From: an uncultured Eubacteriales bacterium
GTDB lineage: Bacteria > Bacillota > Clostridia > Oscillospirales > Acutalibacteraceae
Length of the DNA: 6,123 nucleotides
Direction of reading: 5' to 3'
NCBI GenBank assembly: GCA_934476545.1
Contig: CAKSOB010000077.1
Span: forward strand, 1-6,123
Of this stretch, positions 1-5,220 are shown one piece after another; positions within the stretch are counted from its first letter, which is position 1; the number at the start of each line of letters is the position of its first letter. Below the pieces are notes generated by a model. It was not told the DNA's origin. It saw only the letters and a program-made list of their open reading frames with translations, and ran no database searches. The translations under genes were made by a program, and so were the position numbers.

Positions 1-1
1 A

Positions 2-568
2 GCCGTAGAGCAAGCCATTTTCGGTGGCTGTTCCATTGTGCAGCTTCGAGAAAAAGATACGGACGGTCGTGTCTTTTTTGAAACTGCCAAACGACTGCGG
101 GAGATGACTGCGAAATTTTCCATTCCTCTCATCATCAACGACCGTGTGGACATCGCCATGGCTGTGGGTGCAGACGGCGTTCACTTGGGGCAAAAGGATC
201 TTCCCTGCAAAGAAGTCCGTGCGCTACTGGGCAACGACCGTTTGATTGGTGTGTCTGCCGCTACCGTATCAGAAGCCATTCAAGCAGAGCGAGATGGTGC
301 AGACTATTTGGGCGTTGGCGCAATGCATGTCACTGCCACCAAGCAAAACACCCGTCCGGTTACTCCTTCCCTGTTAGCAGAAATCACCGGATCGGTTTCC
401 ATTCCGGTAGTTGCCATCGGCGGCATTTCCGGTGAGAATGTCAACGAGCTGCAGCACACCGGCATTCACGGTGTTGCGGTGGTGTCGGCAGTATTGGGCA
501 AACCGGATATCTTGGAAGCCGCCCGCACCCTGCGCAGCCAAGTGGAGGCAATTACCCATGTCTTTTGA
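2..568 (+). CDS. thiE: Thiamine-phosphate synthase, 5'-truncated by the window edge
   Basis: ThiE joins HMP-pyrophosphate and the thiazole phosphate to give thiamine phosphate, in the cytoplasm. The reading frame is open from base 2 and gives 188 residues. The family is about 210 residues, so roughly 20 N-terminal residues lie outside the window; the GTG at 38 is an internal valine, not the start. TIM-barrel landmarks are present in order: VQLREKD near the beginning (pyrophosphate-side loop), IINDRVDIA, DGVHLGQKDLP, GVGAMHVTATK, VVAIGGI and GVAVVSAV. In the GVGAMHVTATK loop a His stands where most family members have Phe (FPT-TK), a small deviation that leaves the Thr and Lys in place. The gene overlaps the following HAD gene by 11 bases and supplies its ribosome binding site, so the two are probably co-transcribed and translationally coupled. 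Family assignment is confident; TenI-type paralogues are less likely because the QLREKD and TATK motifs are kept. Confidence 0.95.
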   Translation, partial: AVEQAIFGGCSIVQLREKDTDGRVFFETAKRLREMTAKFSIPLIINDRVDIAMAVGADGVHLGQKDLPCKEVRALLGNDRLIGVSAATVSEAIQAERDGADYLGVGAMHVTATKQNTRPVTPSLLAEITGSVSIPVVAIGGISGENVNELQHTGIHGVAVVSAVLGKPDILEAARTLRSQVEAITHVF

Positions 569-1208
569 AACCACCGCCGCCATCTTTGATTTGGATGGCA
601 CCCTGTTGGATTCCATGCACGTTTGGTCGGACATTGATGTGGAGTTTCTCCGAAAGCGAAATATTTTAAAAGTACCGAAAGCATATAGCCAAGCCTTGGC
701 TTCTTTAAGTTTTCGGGAAACGGCGGAGTTTACCATTGACTACTTTTCTTTGGACGAGCAGCCGGACGACATTATGCACGAATGGAATCAAATGGCGATT
801 GAGGCATACAGCCATCATGTGCAGCTCAAACCTCACGCCAAGGAGTTTTTACAATTTCTTCGCAGCAAAAATATTCGGTTGGGGGTCTGCACAGCGCTTT
901 CTCAAAAATTGTATGTGCCGGCACTGCAAAACCATGGCATTTTCGATTGGTTCGATGCTATCGTCAGTACCGATGATGTAAACAAGGGAAAAAGCTATCC
1001 GGAGCCATATCAGTTAACTGCTGTCCGACTTGGCGTTTCGCCGGAGGACTGTGTGGTGTTTGAAGATATTCCGGAAGCCGTTACCGGCGCACAAAAGGCA
1101 CGAATGCAGGTCTGCGGCGTGTACGATAATGCTTCCGCACACAAAGAACAACAAATGCGGTTATTATGCGACCGATACATTTTCAGTTTCAGCGAATTAT
1201 TGCCGTAA
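558..1208 (+). CDS. HAD-superfamily phosphatase (subfamily IA, beta-phosphoglucomutase-like)
   Basis: A 216-residue haloacid-dehalogenase-type hydrolase, probably a small-molecule phosphatase. Motif I is DLDGTLLDS with nucleophile Asp11 and acid/base Asp13; motif II is the Thr112 of GVCTALS; motif III is Lys145 in GKSYPEP; motif IV is VVFEDIPEA with Glu169-Asp170 for magnesium. The helical C1 cap lies at about residues 18-85, as in subfamily IA. The ATG at 558 is chosen because it puts motif I near the N-terminus and follows GGAGG at 544-548 by nine bases; the frame is open further upstream only as a shadow inside thiE. The 11-base overlap with thiE suggests a shared transcript, and a strong terminator begins directly after the stop codon. 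The substrate cannot be read from sequence. Because of the neighbour, a phosphate ester of the thiamine pathway is a reasonable guess, but HAD IA enzymes are broad and this remains inference. Confidence 0.9.
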   Translation: MSFETTAAIFDLDGTLLDSMHVWSDIDVEFLRKRNILKVPKAYSQALASLSFRETAEFTIDYFSLDEQPDDIMHEWNQMAIEAYSHHVQLKPHAKEFLQFLRSKNIRLGVCTALSQKLYVPALQNHGIFDWFDAIVSTDDVNKGKSYPEPYQLTAVRLGVSPEDCVVFEDIPEAVTGAQKARMQVCGVYDNASAHKEQQMRLLCDRYIFSFSELLP

Positions 1209-1250
1209 AAAATCCGTCTCGGAGAAGATTCCGGGACGGATTTTCTGTTT
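1209..1250 (+). terminator. Intrinsic terminator of the thiE-HAD unit, possibly bidirectional
   Basis: A 14-bp stem pairs 1209-1222 with 1231-1244 with a single G-T wobble and an 8-base loop, followed by TTTTCTGTTT. It starts at the base after the HAD stop codon. Because the stem begins with AAAA on the plus strand, the minus-strand transcript also ends in a U run, so it may also serve the degraded gene coming from the other side. Confidence 0.9.
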
Positions 1251-1257
1251 GCTTCTA

Positions 1258-1550
1258 TTAAGCAGGCTTTTTCTTTTTTATAAGCTCACACACCATTGCG
1301 CCGCCAATCATCAAGACAGCACCGACAATTTGCAGCGGCAGCATGGCTTCTCTCAAAAACAAAACCGAAAACAGCACTGCCGGACAATGCCAAAAATCCA
1401 AAGGATTTTTTCTTTCGATGAAAGGTAAACCGACCGCCTCGCAAAAAGAACAATCCCAACAAAAACAAACCGCCCACAAGCAGCAACCACACCGTTAGAG
1501 CCAAACAGCAGCAGGGCAACCAGATATTTTAAAAACGCTTTCTTTTCCAT
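1258..1550 (-). pseudogene. Remnant of an EamA/DMT-family transporter gene with two internal deletions
   Basis: Three short segments in three successive frames together resemble the beginning, early middle and end of a ten-helix EamA (drug/metabolite transporter) protein of about 300 residues. Segment one starts at ATG 1550 with AAGGAG at 1555-1560 and reads MEKKAFLKYLVALLLFGSNG, a typical first helix. Near 1475-1485 the family-like reading moves to the next frame (GGLFLLGLFFLRGG, then FLALSGSA), which is helix two and the start of helix three. Near 1375-1385 it moves again to AVLFSVLFLREAMLPLQIVG and a final lysine-rich tail ending at 1258, which is the last helix of the second EamA repeat. 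From the family layout, roughly 20 residues are missing at the first junction and roughly 180 at the second. The start codon and ribosome site survive, but a read from ATG 1550 ends after 65 residues. No functional transporter can be made. The alternative of a real small membrane protein is unlikely because the conserved segments lie in different frames. Confidence 0.8.
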
Positions 1551-1589
1551 AGAACTCCTTATTTTTTGCTGATAAGAAAAGCATAGTAC

Positions 1590-1615
1590 AATTCGCTAAA
1601 TTCCAAAGGCGAATT
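1590..1615. repeat. Short inverted repeat upstream of the EamA remnant
   Basis: AATTCGC at 1590-1596 and GCGAATT at 1609-1615 form a perfect 7-bp inverted repeat with a 12-base spacer. On the plus strand it is followed by TTT, but the stem is A/T-rich and weak as a terminator. It lies 40-65 bases before the remnant's start codon on the minus strand, overlapping the region where its promoter would be (a TACTAT-like -10 at about 1583-1588), so it could be a leftover operator. Function is not established. Confidence 0.35.
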
Positions 1616-1654
1616 TTTCAAATCTAATTCACTACAAAATCGGATAGATGAACA

Positions 1655-1710
1655 ACACAAAAAGCTATTTCCTTTTCTCAGTTGAATGAAAGGAAATGGC
1701 TTTTGTTTTT
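1655..1710 (-). terminator. Hairpin terminator downstream of rsmA, probably bidirectional
   Basis: A 16-bp stem pairs 1660-1675 with 1689-1704 with one G-T wobble and a 13-base loop. It starts about 10 bases after the rsmA stop. On the minus strand the stem is followed by a T-rich stretch (TTTTTGTGTTGTT including the stem end); on the plus strand it is followed by TTTTGTTTTTTA, an even better U tract, although no intact plus-strand gene leads into it. The rest of the space 1551-1654 holds only the remnant's ribosome site and the small inverted repeat. Confidence 0.8.
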
Positions 1711-1714
1711 TATA

Positions 1715-2587
1715 TTAATTGGATTGTCGTTCCACTGCACGGCACAAAGCGCCGAACTGCTCCATGGTCAACTGCTCTGCCCGGGCAGTTTCCGGAATTC
1801 CTGCATCTGCCAGTAAGGCTTTCACTGCATCCTTTGGCAGAGATAAACCGGAGGACAGGGAGTTGCACACGGTTTTTCTTCGCTGAGAAAAGGCTGCCTG
1901 CACCACCCTGAAAAACGCTTTTTGGTCTAAGTCTGTAAGCGCCTCCGGCGGCGCAGACCGCACATCCAGTTTCATAACGGCGGAATCTACATTGGGTGCC
2001 GGGAAAAAGCTATCTCGCTTCACATCAAAGAGAATCTCCGGCTCAGCGTAATACTGCACTGCCACACTGACGGCACCGCATTCCCGTTGTCCGGGGCGAG
2101 CGCAGATTCGCACAGCTGCTTCCTTCTGTACCATGACCACCAAAGAACGAACGGGCAACCGCTCCTCCAACAGCTTCATAATGACAGGAGAAGTGATGTA
2201 ATAAGGCAAGTTGGCGCAAACCACAATATCCTTATGGTTGGGGAATTGCTCTGCAATCAGGTTATGTAAATCAATCTCCATCACGTCGCCGCTGACCACC
2301 GTTACATTGTCAAAGTCGGATAGCGTATCTGCCAGCACTTCCGGAAGCCGTTTATCCAACTCGATGGCAACCACCTTATCCGCCCGCAATGCCAACTGCT
2401 GTGTCAGCACACCAAAGCCGGGACCAACCTCAATCACACCGGTTTCTTTGGTCACACCGCTCTCCTCCGCCATCCGTGGGCAAACCTCCGGGTCAATGAG
2501 AAAGTTCTGTCCCAAGGATTTGGAAAATTGAAAGCCGTGTTGATTTAAGATTCGTTTTACTTCTTTGATGTCCGATAAATTCCGCAT
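1715..2587 (-). CDS. rsmA: 16S rRNA (adenine(1518)-N(6)/adenine(1519)-N(6))-dimethyltransferase
   Basis: RsmA (KsgA) dimethylates two adjacent adenines in the 3'-terminal helix 45 of 16S rRNA during small-subunit maturation, using S-adenosylmethionine. The 290-residue product has LGQNF at 25-29, the SAM-binding motif EVGPGFGVLT at 53-62, the acidic ELDK at 76-79, the catalytic NLPYY at 126-130, FFPAPNVDSAV at 194-204 and FSQRRKTVCNSL at 233-244, followed by the small C-terminal helical domain. Length is normal for the family. I place the start at ATG 2587 because AAAGGA at 2596-2601 precedes it by eight bases; the in-frame ATG at 2596 would add only Met-Ala-Leu and overlaps that site. A Cys (residue 170) replaces the usual Tyr in the PG---YG segment, with no obvious consequence. 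It is a housekeeping gene with its own likely promoter at 2623-2652 and a terminator after it. Confidence 0.97.
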   Translation of the reverse strand: MRNLSDIKEVKRILNQHGFQFSKSLGQNFLIDPEVCPRMAEESGVTKETGVIEVGPGFGVLTQQLALRADKVVAIELDKRLPEVLADTLSDFDNVTVVSGDVMEIDLHNLIAEQFPNHKDIVVCANLPYYITSPVIMKLLEERLPVRSLVVMVQKEAAVRICARPGQRECGAVSVAVQYYAEPEILFDVKRDSFFPAPNVDSAVMKLDVRSAPPEALTDLDQKAFFRVVQAAFSQRRKTVCNSLSSGLSLPKDAVKALLADAGIPETARAEQLTMEQFGALCRAVERQSN

Positions 2588-2595
2588 AAGCGCCA

Positions 2596-2601
2596 TCCTT
2601 T
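2596..2601 (-). promoter_or_regulatory. Ribosome binding site that decides the rsmA start
   Basis: AAAGGA on the minus strand ends eight bases before ATG 2587, an ordinary spacing. The competing ATG at 2594-2596 shares bases with this site and would have no properly spaced Shine-Dalgarno of its own. Confidence 0.65.
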
Positions 2602-2622
2602 CGCCCTGTCAATCTTCCCTTT

Positions 2623-2652
2623 ATCATACCACAGGTGCAGGGAAAAAGGCAA
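2623..2652 (-). promoter_or_regulatory. Probable sigma-A promoter of rsmA (extended -10)
   Basis: On the minus strand TTGCCT (2647-2652) and TATGAT (2623-2628) are separated by 18 bases, and TGG directly before the -10 gives an extended -10 element. Transcription would start near 2616, leaving a leader of about 30 bases. The promoter lies in the 59-69 bases between the fluoride exporter stop codon and rsmA. Confidence 0.65.
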
Positions 2653-2655
2653 CTA

Positions 2656-3915
2656 TCATTGGCAGGTAATTGTACCTTGCGCGCCATAGATGGACTTGTT
2701 GCCGTTCACCAAATACGCAATCACGCAGACCACCACAAAGGCAACTGCATTGGAGCCGCCAAATACTTCCAAGCCGATCATAATCGGAGCCAACAGGGTG
2801 TTGGTTGCGCTGCCGAACACCGCTGCATAGCCCAGTGCGGCGCAAACGACCAATGGCAATCCAAACAAACTGCCCAACAAAATGCCAAGAGAAGCGCCGA
2901 TGGAGAACAACGGCGTTACCTCGCCGCCTTGGAAGCCGATTGCTAAGGTTACAACCGTGAAGATGATTTTCAAAATCCAGTCATACGGATAAACGGCAGA
3001 GCCATTAAAGGATGCTGTAATCAAGTTGGTTCCAAGACCGCTGTACCGACCACCGTGGAGCAGAATCAAGCAAGCTGCCAACACCACGGAAACCGCACCG
3101 ATACGAATGTAAGGATTCTTGATTTTATCGCCCATAATTTTCTTGGCTTTGCCCAACAGAAAGGAGAACAGTCGTCCTGCAAATCCAAAGGCAATGCCCA
3201 ATACAATCAACAAGCCAATCATACGGAAATCAGTCAAATTCAAGCTGTCACTGATAGAAACGGTAAACTTCTCCAAGCCCAACAGATGAGAAGTAAATGC
3301 AGAGGTAAAGGCAGCGATCATCGCCGGAAACAGTGCGCCGTATTCCAAATAACCCACCATTAAAACTTCCATGGCAAAAAAGACTGCTGTCAACGGTGTT
3401 TGAAATAGCCCGGCAAAACCCGCAGCCATACCGATGACCAACATGATAGGACGATTCTCTTTGATACGAAACAACCGCCCTACCCCATTGGACAGCGTTG
3501 CGCCAAGCTGTACCGCAACACCCTCTCGTCCTGCACTGCCCCCGAACAAGTGCGTAATCCATGTGCTGAGAATAACAAGTGGAATCAACGGCAGCGGAAT
3601 GGAATCCCGCTTTTTCTGCCCTACTTCAAAAACTAAAGTCATGCCCTTTTGGCTCAGCGGACTGAACTGCCGATACATCCAAACAATCAGCAAACCTGCC
3701 AAAGGCAAGAACGGCAGCAAAAATAAGTAGTGGGCTGCCCGAAAGTCGGAAATTAAAATCAATACCCGACCAAACAGCGTACACAGTGCGCCAACCAAAA
3801 TACCTACGATCAGGGACAGTGGGATGTATTTTGCCAGCCACGCATTTTGGGTCAATACCTTTTTTGCCCGTTGGCGATAGTCTTTCCAACGGTCATTCCA
3901 TGCTTGTTTGTTCAT
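2656..3915 (-). CDS. clcF: ClC-family fluoride/proton antiporter (CLC-F type)
   Basis: A 419-residue polytopic membrane protein of the ClC superfamily, without cytoplasmic CBS domains. Its first selectivity-filter segment reads GMTLVFE at 91-97 instead of GSGIP, with Met92 where chloride channels have the anion-coordinating Ser; this marks the fluoride-specific CLC-F branch. GGSAGREGVAVQ at 125-136 carries the gating glutamate Glu131. GFQGGEVTPLF at 327-337 has the Val-Thr pair (333-334), and SIYGAQ at 408-413 holds the pore tyrosine Tyr410. As I recall, these match Met79, Glu118, Val319-Thr320 and Tyr396 of the Enterococcus CLC-F with offsets of 13 to 14 residues. It would expel cytoplasmic fluoride in exchange for protons, protecting enolase and pyrophosphatase. 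ATG 3915 follows GAGGAGGAA (3921-3929) with good spacing. Expression is controlled by the fluoride riboswitch and attenuator just upstream, which independently supports fluoride rather than chloride. Also known as eriC-F. Confidence 0.94.
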   Translation of the reverse strand: MNKQAWNDRWKDYRQRAKKVLTQNAWLAKYIPLSLIVGILVGALCTLFGRVLILISDFRAAHYLFLLPFLPLAGLLIVWMYRQFSPLSQKGMTLVFEVGQKKRDSIPLPLIPLVILSTWITHLFGGSAGREGVAVQLGATLSNGVGRLFRIKENRPIMLVIGMAAGFAGLFQTPLTAVFFAMEVLMVGYLEYGALFPAMIAAFTSAFTSHLLGLEKFTVSISDSLNLTDFRMIGLLIVLGIAFGFAGRLFSFLLGKAKKIMGDKIKNPYIRIGAVSVVLAACLILLHGGRYSGLGTNLITASFNGSAVYPYDWILKIIFTVVTLAIGFQGGEVTPLFSIGASLGILLGSLFGLPLVVCAALGYAAVFGSATNTLLAPIMIGLEVFGGSNAVAFVVVCVIAYLVNGNKSIYGAQGTITCQ

Positions 3916-3936
3916 AAAAATTCCTCCTCAAAGTGC

Positions 3937-3987
3937 AAAAAGAGCTGACGACCCCTGCAATCTCTTGCAGAAGCCATCAGCTCTTTT
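3937..3987 (-). terminator. Riboswitch-controlled intrinsic terminator before clcF
   Basis: On the minus strand 3987-3966 pairs with 3959-3938 in an uninterrupted 22-bp stem (four G-U wobbles) closed by a 6-base loop, followed by TTTTT and a T-rich stretch. The 5' arm is the same stretch that forms the 3' half of the fluoride aptamer (GAGCTGATGGCTTCTGC). The two structures are mutually exclusive, so fluoride binding should block the terminator and let transcription enter clcF, an ON switch. It ends about 22 bases before the clcF start codon. Confidence 0.92.
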
Positions 3988-4029
3988 CAAGCGGTTTTGG
4001 TCAAGGACCAAGGGAGTGCCTCATTCCCC
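3966..4029 (-). promoter_or_regulatory. Fluoride riboswitch aptamer (crcB motif)
   Basis: Read on the minus strand, the segment begins GGGGAATGAGGCACTCCC (stem P1 with the ATGAGGC loop), continues with an optional 6-bp hairpin TTGGTC-CTT-GACCAA, then AAAACCGCTTGAAAAGAGC (stem P3) and ends CTGATGGCTTCTGC. This follows the Thermotoga petrophila aptamer as I remember it almost segment by segment. The loop GAGGC can pair with GCTTC of the 3' strand to make the characteristic pseudoknot. Location between promoter and a CLC-F gene, and overlap with a terminator, fit a fluoride-sensing attenuator. P1 has one A-C mismatch or shifted pair. Confidence 0.93.
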
Positions 4030-4045
4030 GATCAATTTCAAATTT

Positions 4046-4074
4046 ATTATACACCTCGTACAGGCGTTTGTCAA
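4046..4074 (-). promoter_or_regulatory. Consensus sigma-A promoter of the clcF leader
   Basis: On the minus strand TTGACA (4069-4074) and TATAAT (4046-4051) are exact consensus hexamers with a 17-base spacer. Start of transcription would fall near 4039, about 10 bases before the aptamer. The -35 begins 8 bases after the azlD stop codon. Such a strong promoter suits a gene whose output is held down by attenuation. Confidence 0.92.
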
Positions 4075-4081
4075 TTTCTTT

Positions 4082-4405
4082 TTATCCGCCAATCCAGTGA
4101 ATCACTTGTTCCGCAATAAACACGGATGCCGAAGCGCCGATTGCAACCGTCAGCAATCCTCTGCCCCAGAACGCCAGCGCCACTGCCACCGCCATTCCGA
4201 TTGCGCCGGAAATCAAATTTTCCGTAGAATACAGAATTTCCGGAAAGGTCATTGCCGCCAGCACCGCATAGGGTACATAGTGCAAAAAGGAATGGATGAA
4301 CCGGTTTTGAATCTTCTTTCGAAAAATCGTCAGCGGCAACATTCTGGGCAAGTAGGTCACCAACGCCATAATGGCAATACAAATAAAAATTCGGGTGTAA
4401 TCCAT
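4082..4405 (-). CDS. azlD: AzlD-family small subunit of branched-chain amino acid exporter
   Basis: A 107-residue, very hydrophobic protein with about four membrane segments, matching AzlD in length and pattern: an N-terminal helix followed by TYLPRMLPLTIF (residues 17-28), then FLHYVPYAVLAAMTFPEIL, and a C-terminal pair of Gly/Ala-rich helices. AzlD is the small partner of AzlC; together they export branched-chain amino acids and confer 4-azaleucine resistance in Bacillus subtilis (BrnFE in Corynebacterium). The start ATG 4405 shares its A with the azlC stop (TAATG), and AAAGGAGG at 4416-4423 lies inside the azlC end, so translation is coupled. No terminator follows before the clcF promoter. 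Confidence 0.92.
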   Translation of the reverse strand: MDYTRIFICIAIMALVTYLPRMLPLTIFRKKIQNRFIHSFLHYVPYAVLAAMTFPEILYSTENLISGAIGMAVAVALAFWGRGLLTVAIGASASVFIAEQVIHWIGG

Positions 4406-5151
4406 TAGGAAGATTCCTCCTTTACGGGGAACTTCCATGCGGCAAAGCCGGCTGCCACAATGGCACAAATGATGATAACCCATCCGGCAGACAACTGATT
4501 CAGCCCGGGAATCCAATAGAAGCAGCAGCGCAGAACTGCAGAAATTACCACTACCAGCAGAACCGATTTCGATTTTCTGGAAGGTGGAATGATAATTGCC
4601 AGAAACATTCCGTAAATGGCAATACCCAGTGCGGTTCGGACGGATACCGGCAAAAAGCCCGTAGCCGTTGCACCGAGCAGGGTTCCCGCCGCCCAACCCA
4701 GATAGGGTGTTAAAATCAGTCCTGCAAAATAGCGGCTGTTTACATCTCGCTCCTGCTGCATGGCAACGGCGAACACTTCATCGGTAATTCCAAAGGAGAG
4801 AATCAATCGTTGCAACACCGTCATGGAGGATTCCACCTTTTGAGAAAGCGATAAGGACATGAGCATATATCGGATGTTGATGACGAAGGTGGTAATGGCA
4901 ATTTCCATATACATGGCACCGTTCATCAACAACTCTGTTCCGGCAAACTGTCCGGCGGAGGTCAGGTTGGTCATAGAAATCAACACTGCCATCCACCCGG
5001 GATACCCGTGCTGTACCACCATCATACCAAAGGTAAAGGATACGGACAAATATCCAAGACAAATGGGAATTCCATCCCGCAACCCTTTTGTAAAGGTCAG
5101 CTTTGGTGGAACAGAAAGCGTCGACTCCGACTTATGCGCTTCTTTCTGCAA
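4405..5151 (-). CDS. azlC: AzlC-family large subunit of branched-chain amino acid exporter, TTG start
   Basis: A 248-residue membrane protein with the AzlC signatures: GLRDGIPICLGYLSVSFTFG at 23-42, TSAGQFAG at 64-71, INIRYMLMSLSLS at 91-103 and GITDEVFAV at 121-129, then further membrane segments to a short charged tail. With AzlD it is expected to export leucine, isoleucine, valine or related compounds. Only TTG at 5151 is a plausible start: no ATG or GTG lies in frame between the upstream region and the first conserved helix, and GGGGGTGG (5156-5163) is a weak Shine-Dalgarno four bases away. An ATG at 5185 is in another frame. The gene sits 69 bases after leuB with no terminator between, which supports a joint leucine synthesis/export transcript. 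Function rests on family knowledge; substrate range is not readable here. Confidence 0.9.
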   Translation of the reverse strand: MQKEAHKSESTLSVPPKLTFTKGLRDGIPICLGYLSVSFTFGMMVVQHGYPGWMAVLISMTNLTSAGQFAGTELLMNGAMYMEIAITTFVINIRYMLMSLSLSQKVESSMTVLQRLILSFGITDEVFAVAMQQERDVNSRYFAGLILTPYLGWAAGTLLGATATGFLPVSVRTALGIAIYGMFLAIIIPPSRKSKSVLLVVVISAVLRCCFYWIPGLNQLSAGWVIIICAIVAAGFAAWKFPVKEESS

Positions 5152-5220
5152 GATGCCACCCCCATTGCAGTTTTTTAAGATCCATAATATTTTATTTTAT
5201 TCTTTCAGCAGCCGTTGTGT

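Noticed and set aside
374..736. Long minus-strand open frames across thiE and the HAD gene
   Set aside because: Antisense shadows of two well-supported genes, without recognisable motifs or ribosome sites.
1030..1428. 132-codon plus-strand open frame running past the HAD stop
   Set aside because: It runs through the HAD gene in another frame and through a strong terminator, then over the EamA remnant on the opposite strand.
1286..1519. Genuine small membrane protein in the EamA region
   Set aside because: Conserved EamA segments lie in three different frames, so no single short frame accounts for them.
2635..2946. Plus-strand open frame opposite the clcF 3' end
   Set aside because: Low-complexity, Gln/Ala-rich shadow of the membrane protein's codons; no ribosome site.
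4052..4068. CCTGTACGAGG in the spacer of the clcF promoter as an operator
   Set aside because: The palindrome is imperfect and short; regulation is already explained by the riboswitch.
3908..4408. 166-codon plus-strand open frame across the riboswitch and azlD
   Set aside because: It lies opposite the aptamer, terminator, promoter and azlD, and its protein has no family-like features.
5132..5185. MDLKKLQWGWHLAERSA as a leucine-type attenuator leader peptide
   Set aside because: Only three scattered leucines, no run of regulatory codons, no Shine-Dalgarno before the ATG, and no terminator/antiterminator hairpins around it. Kept only as a start-site question.
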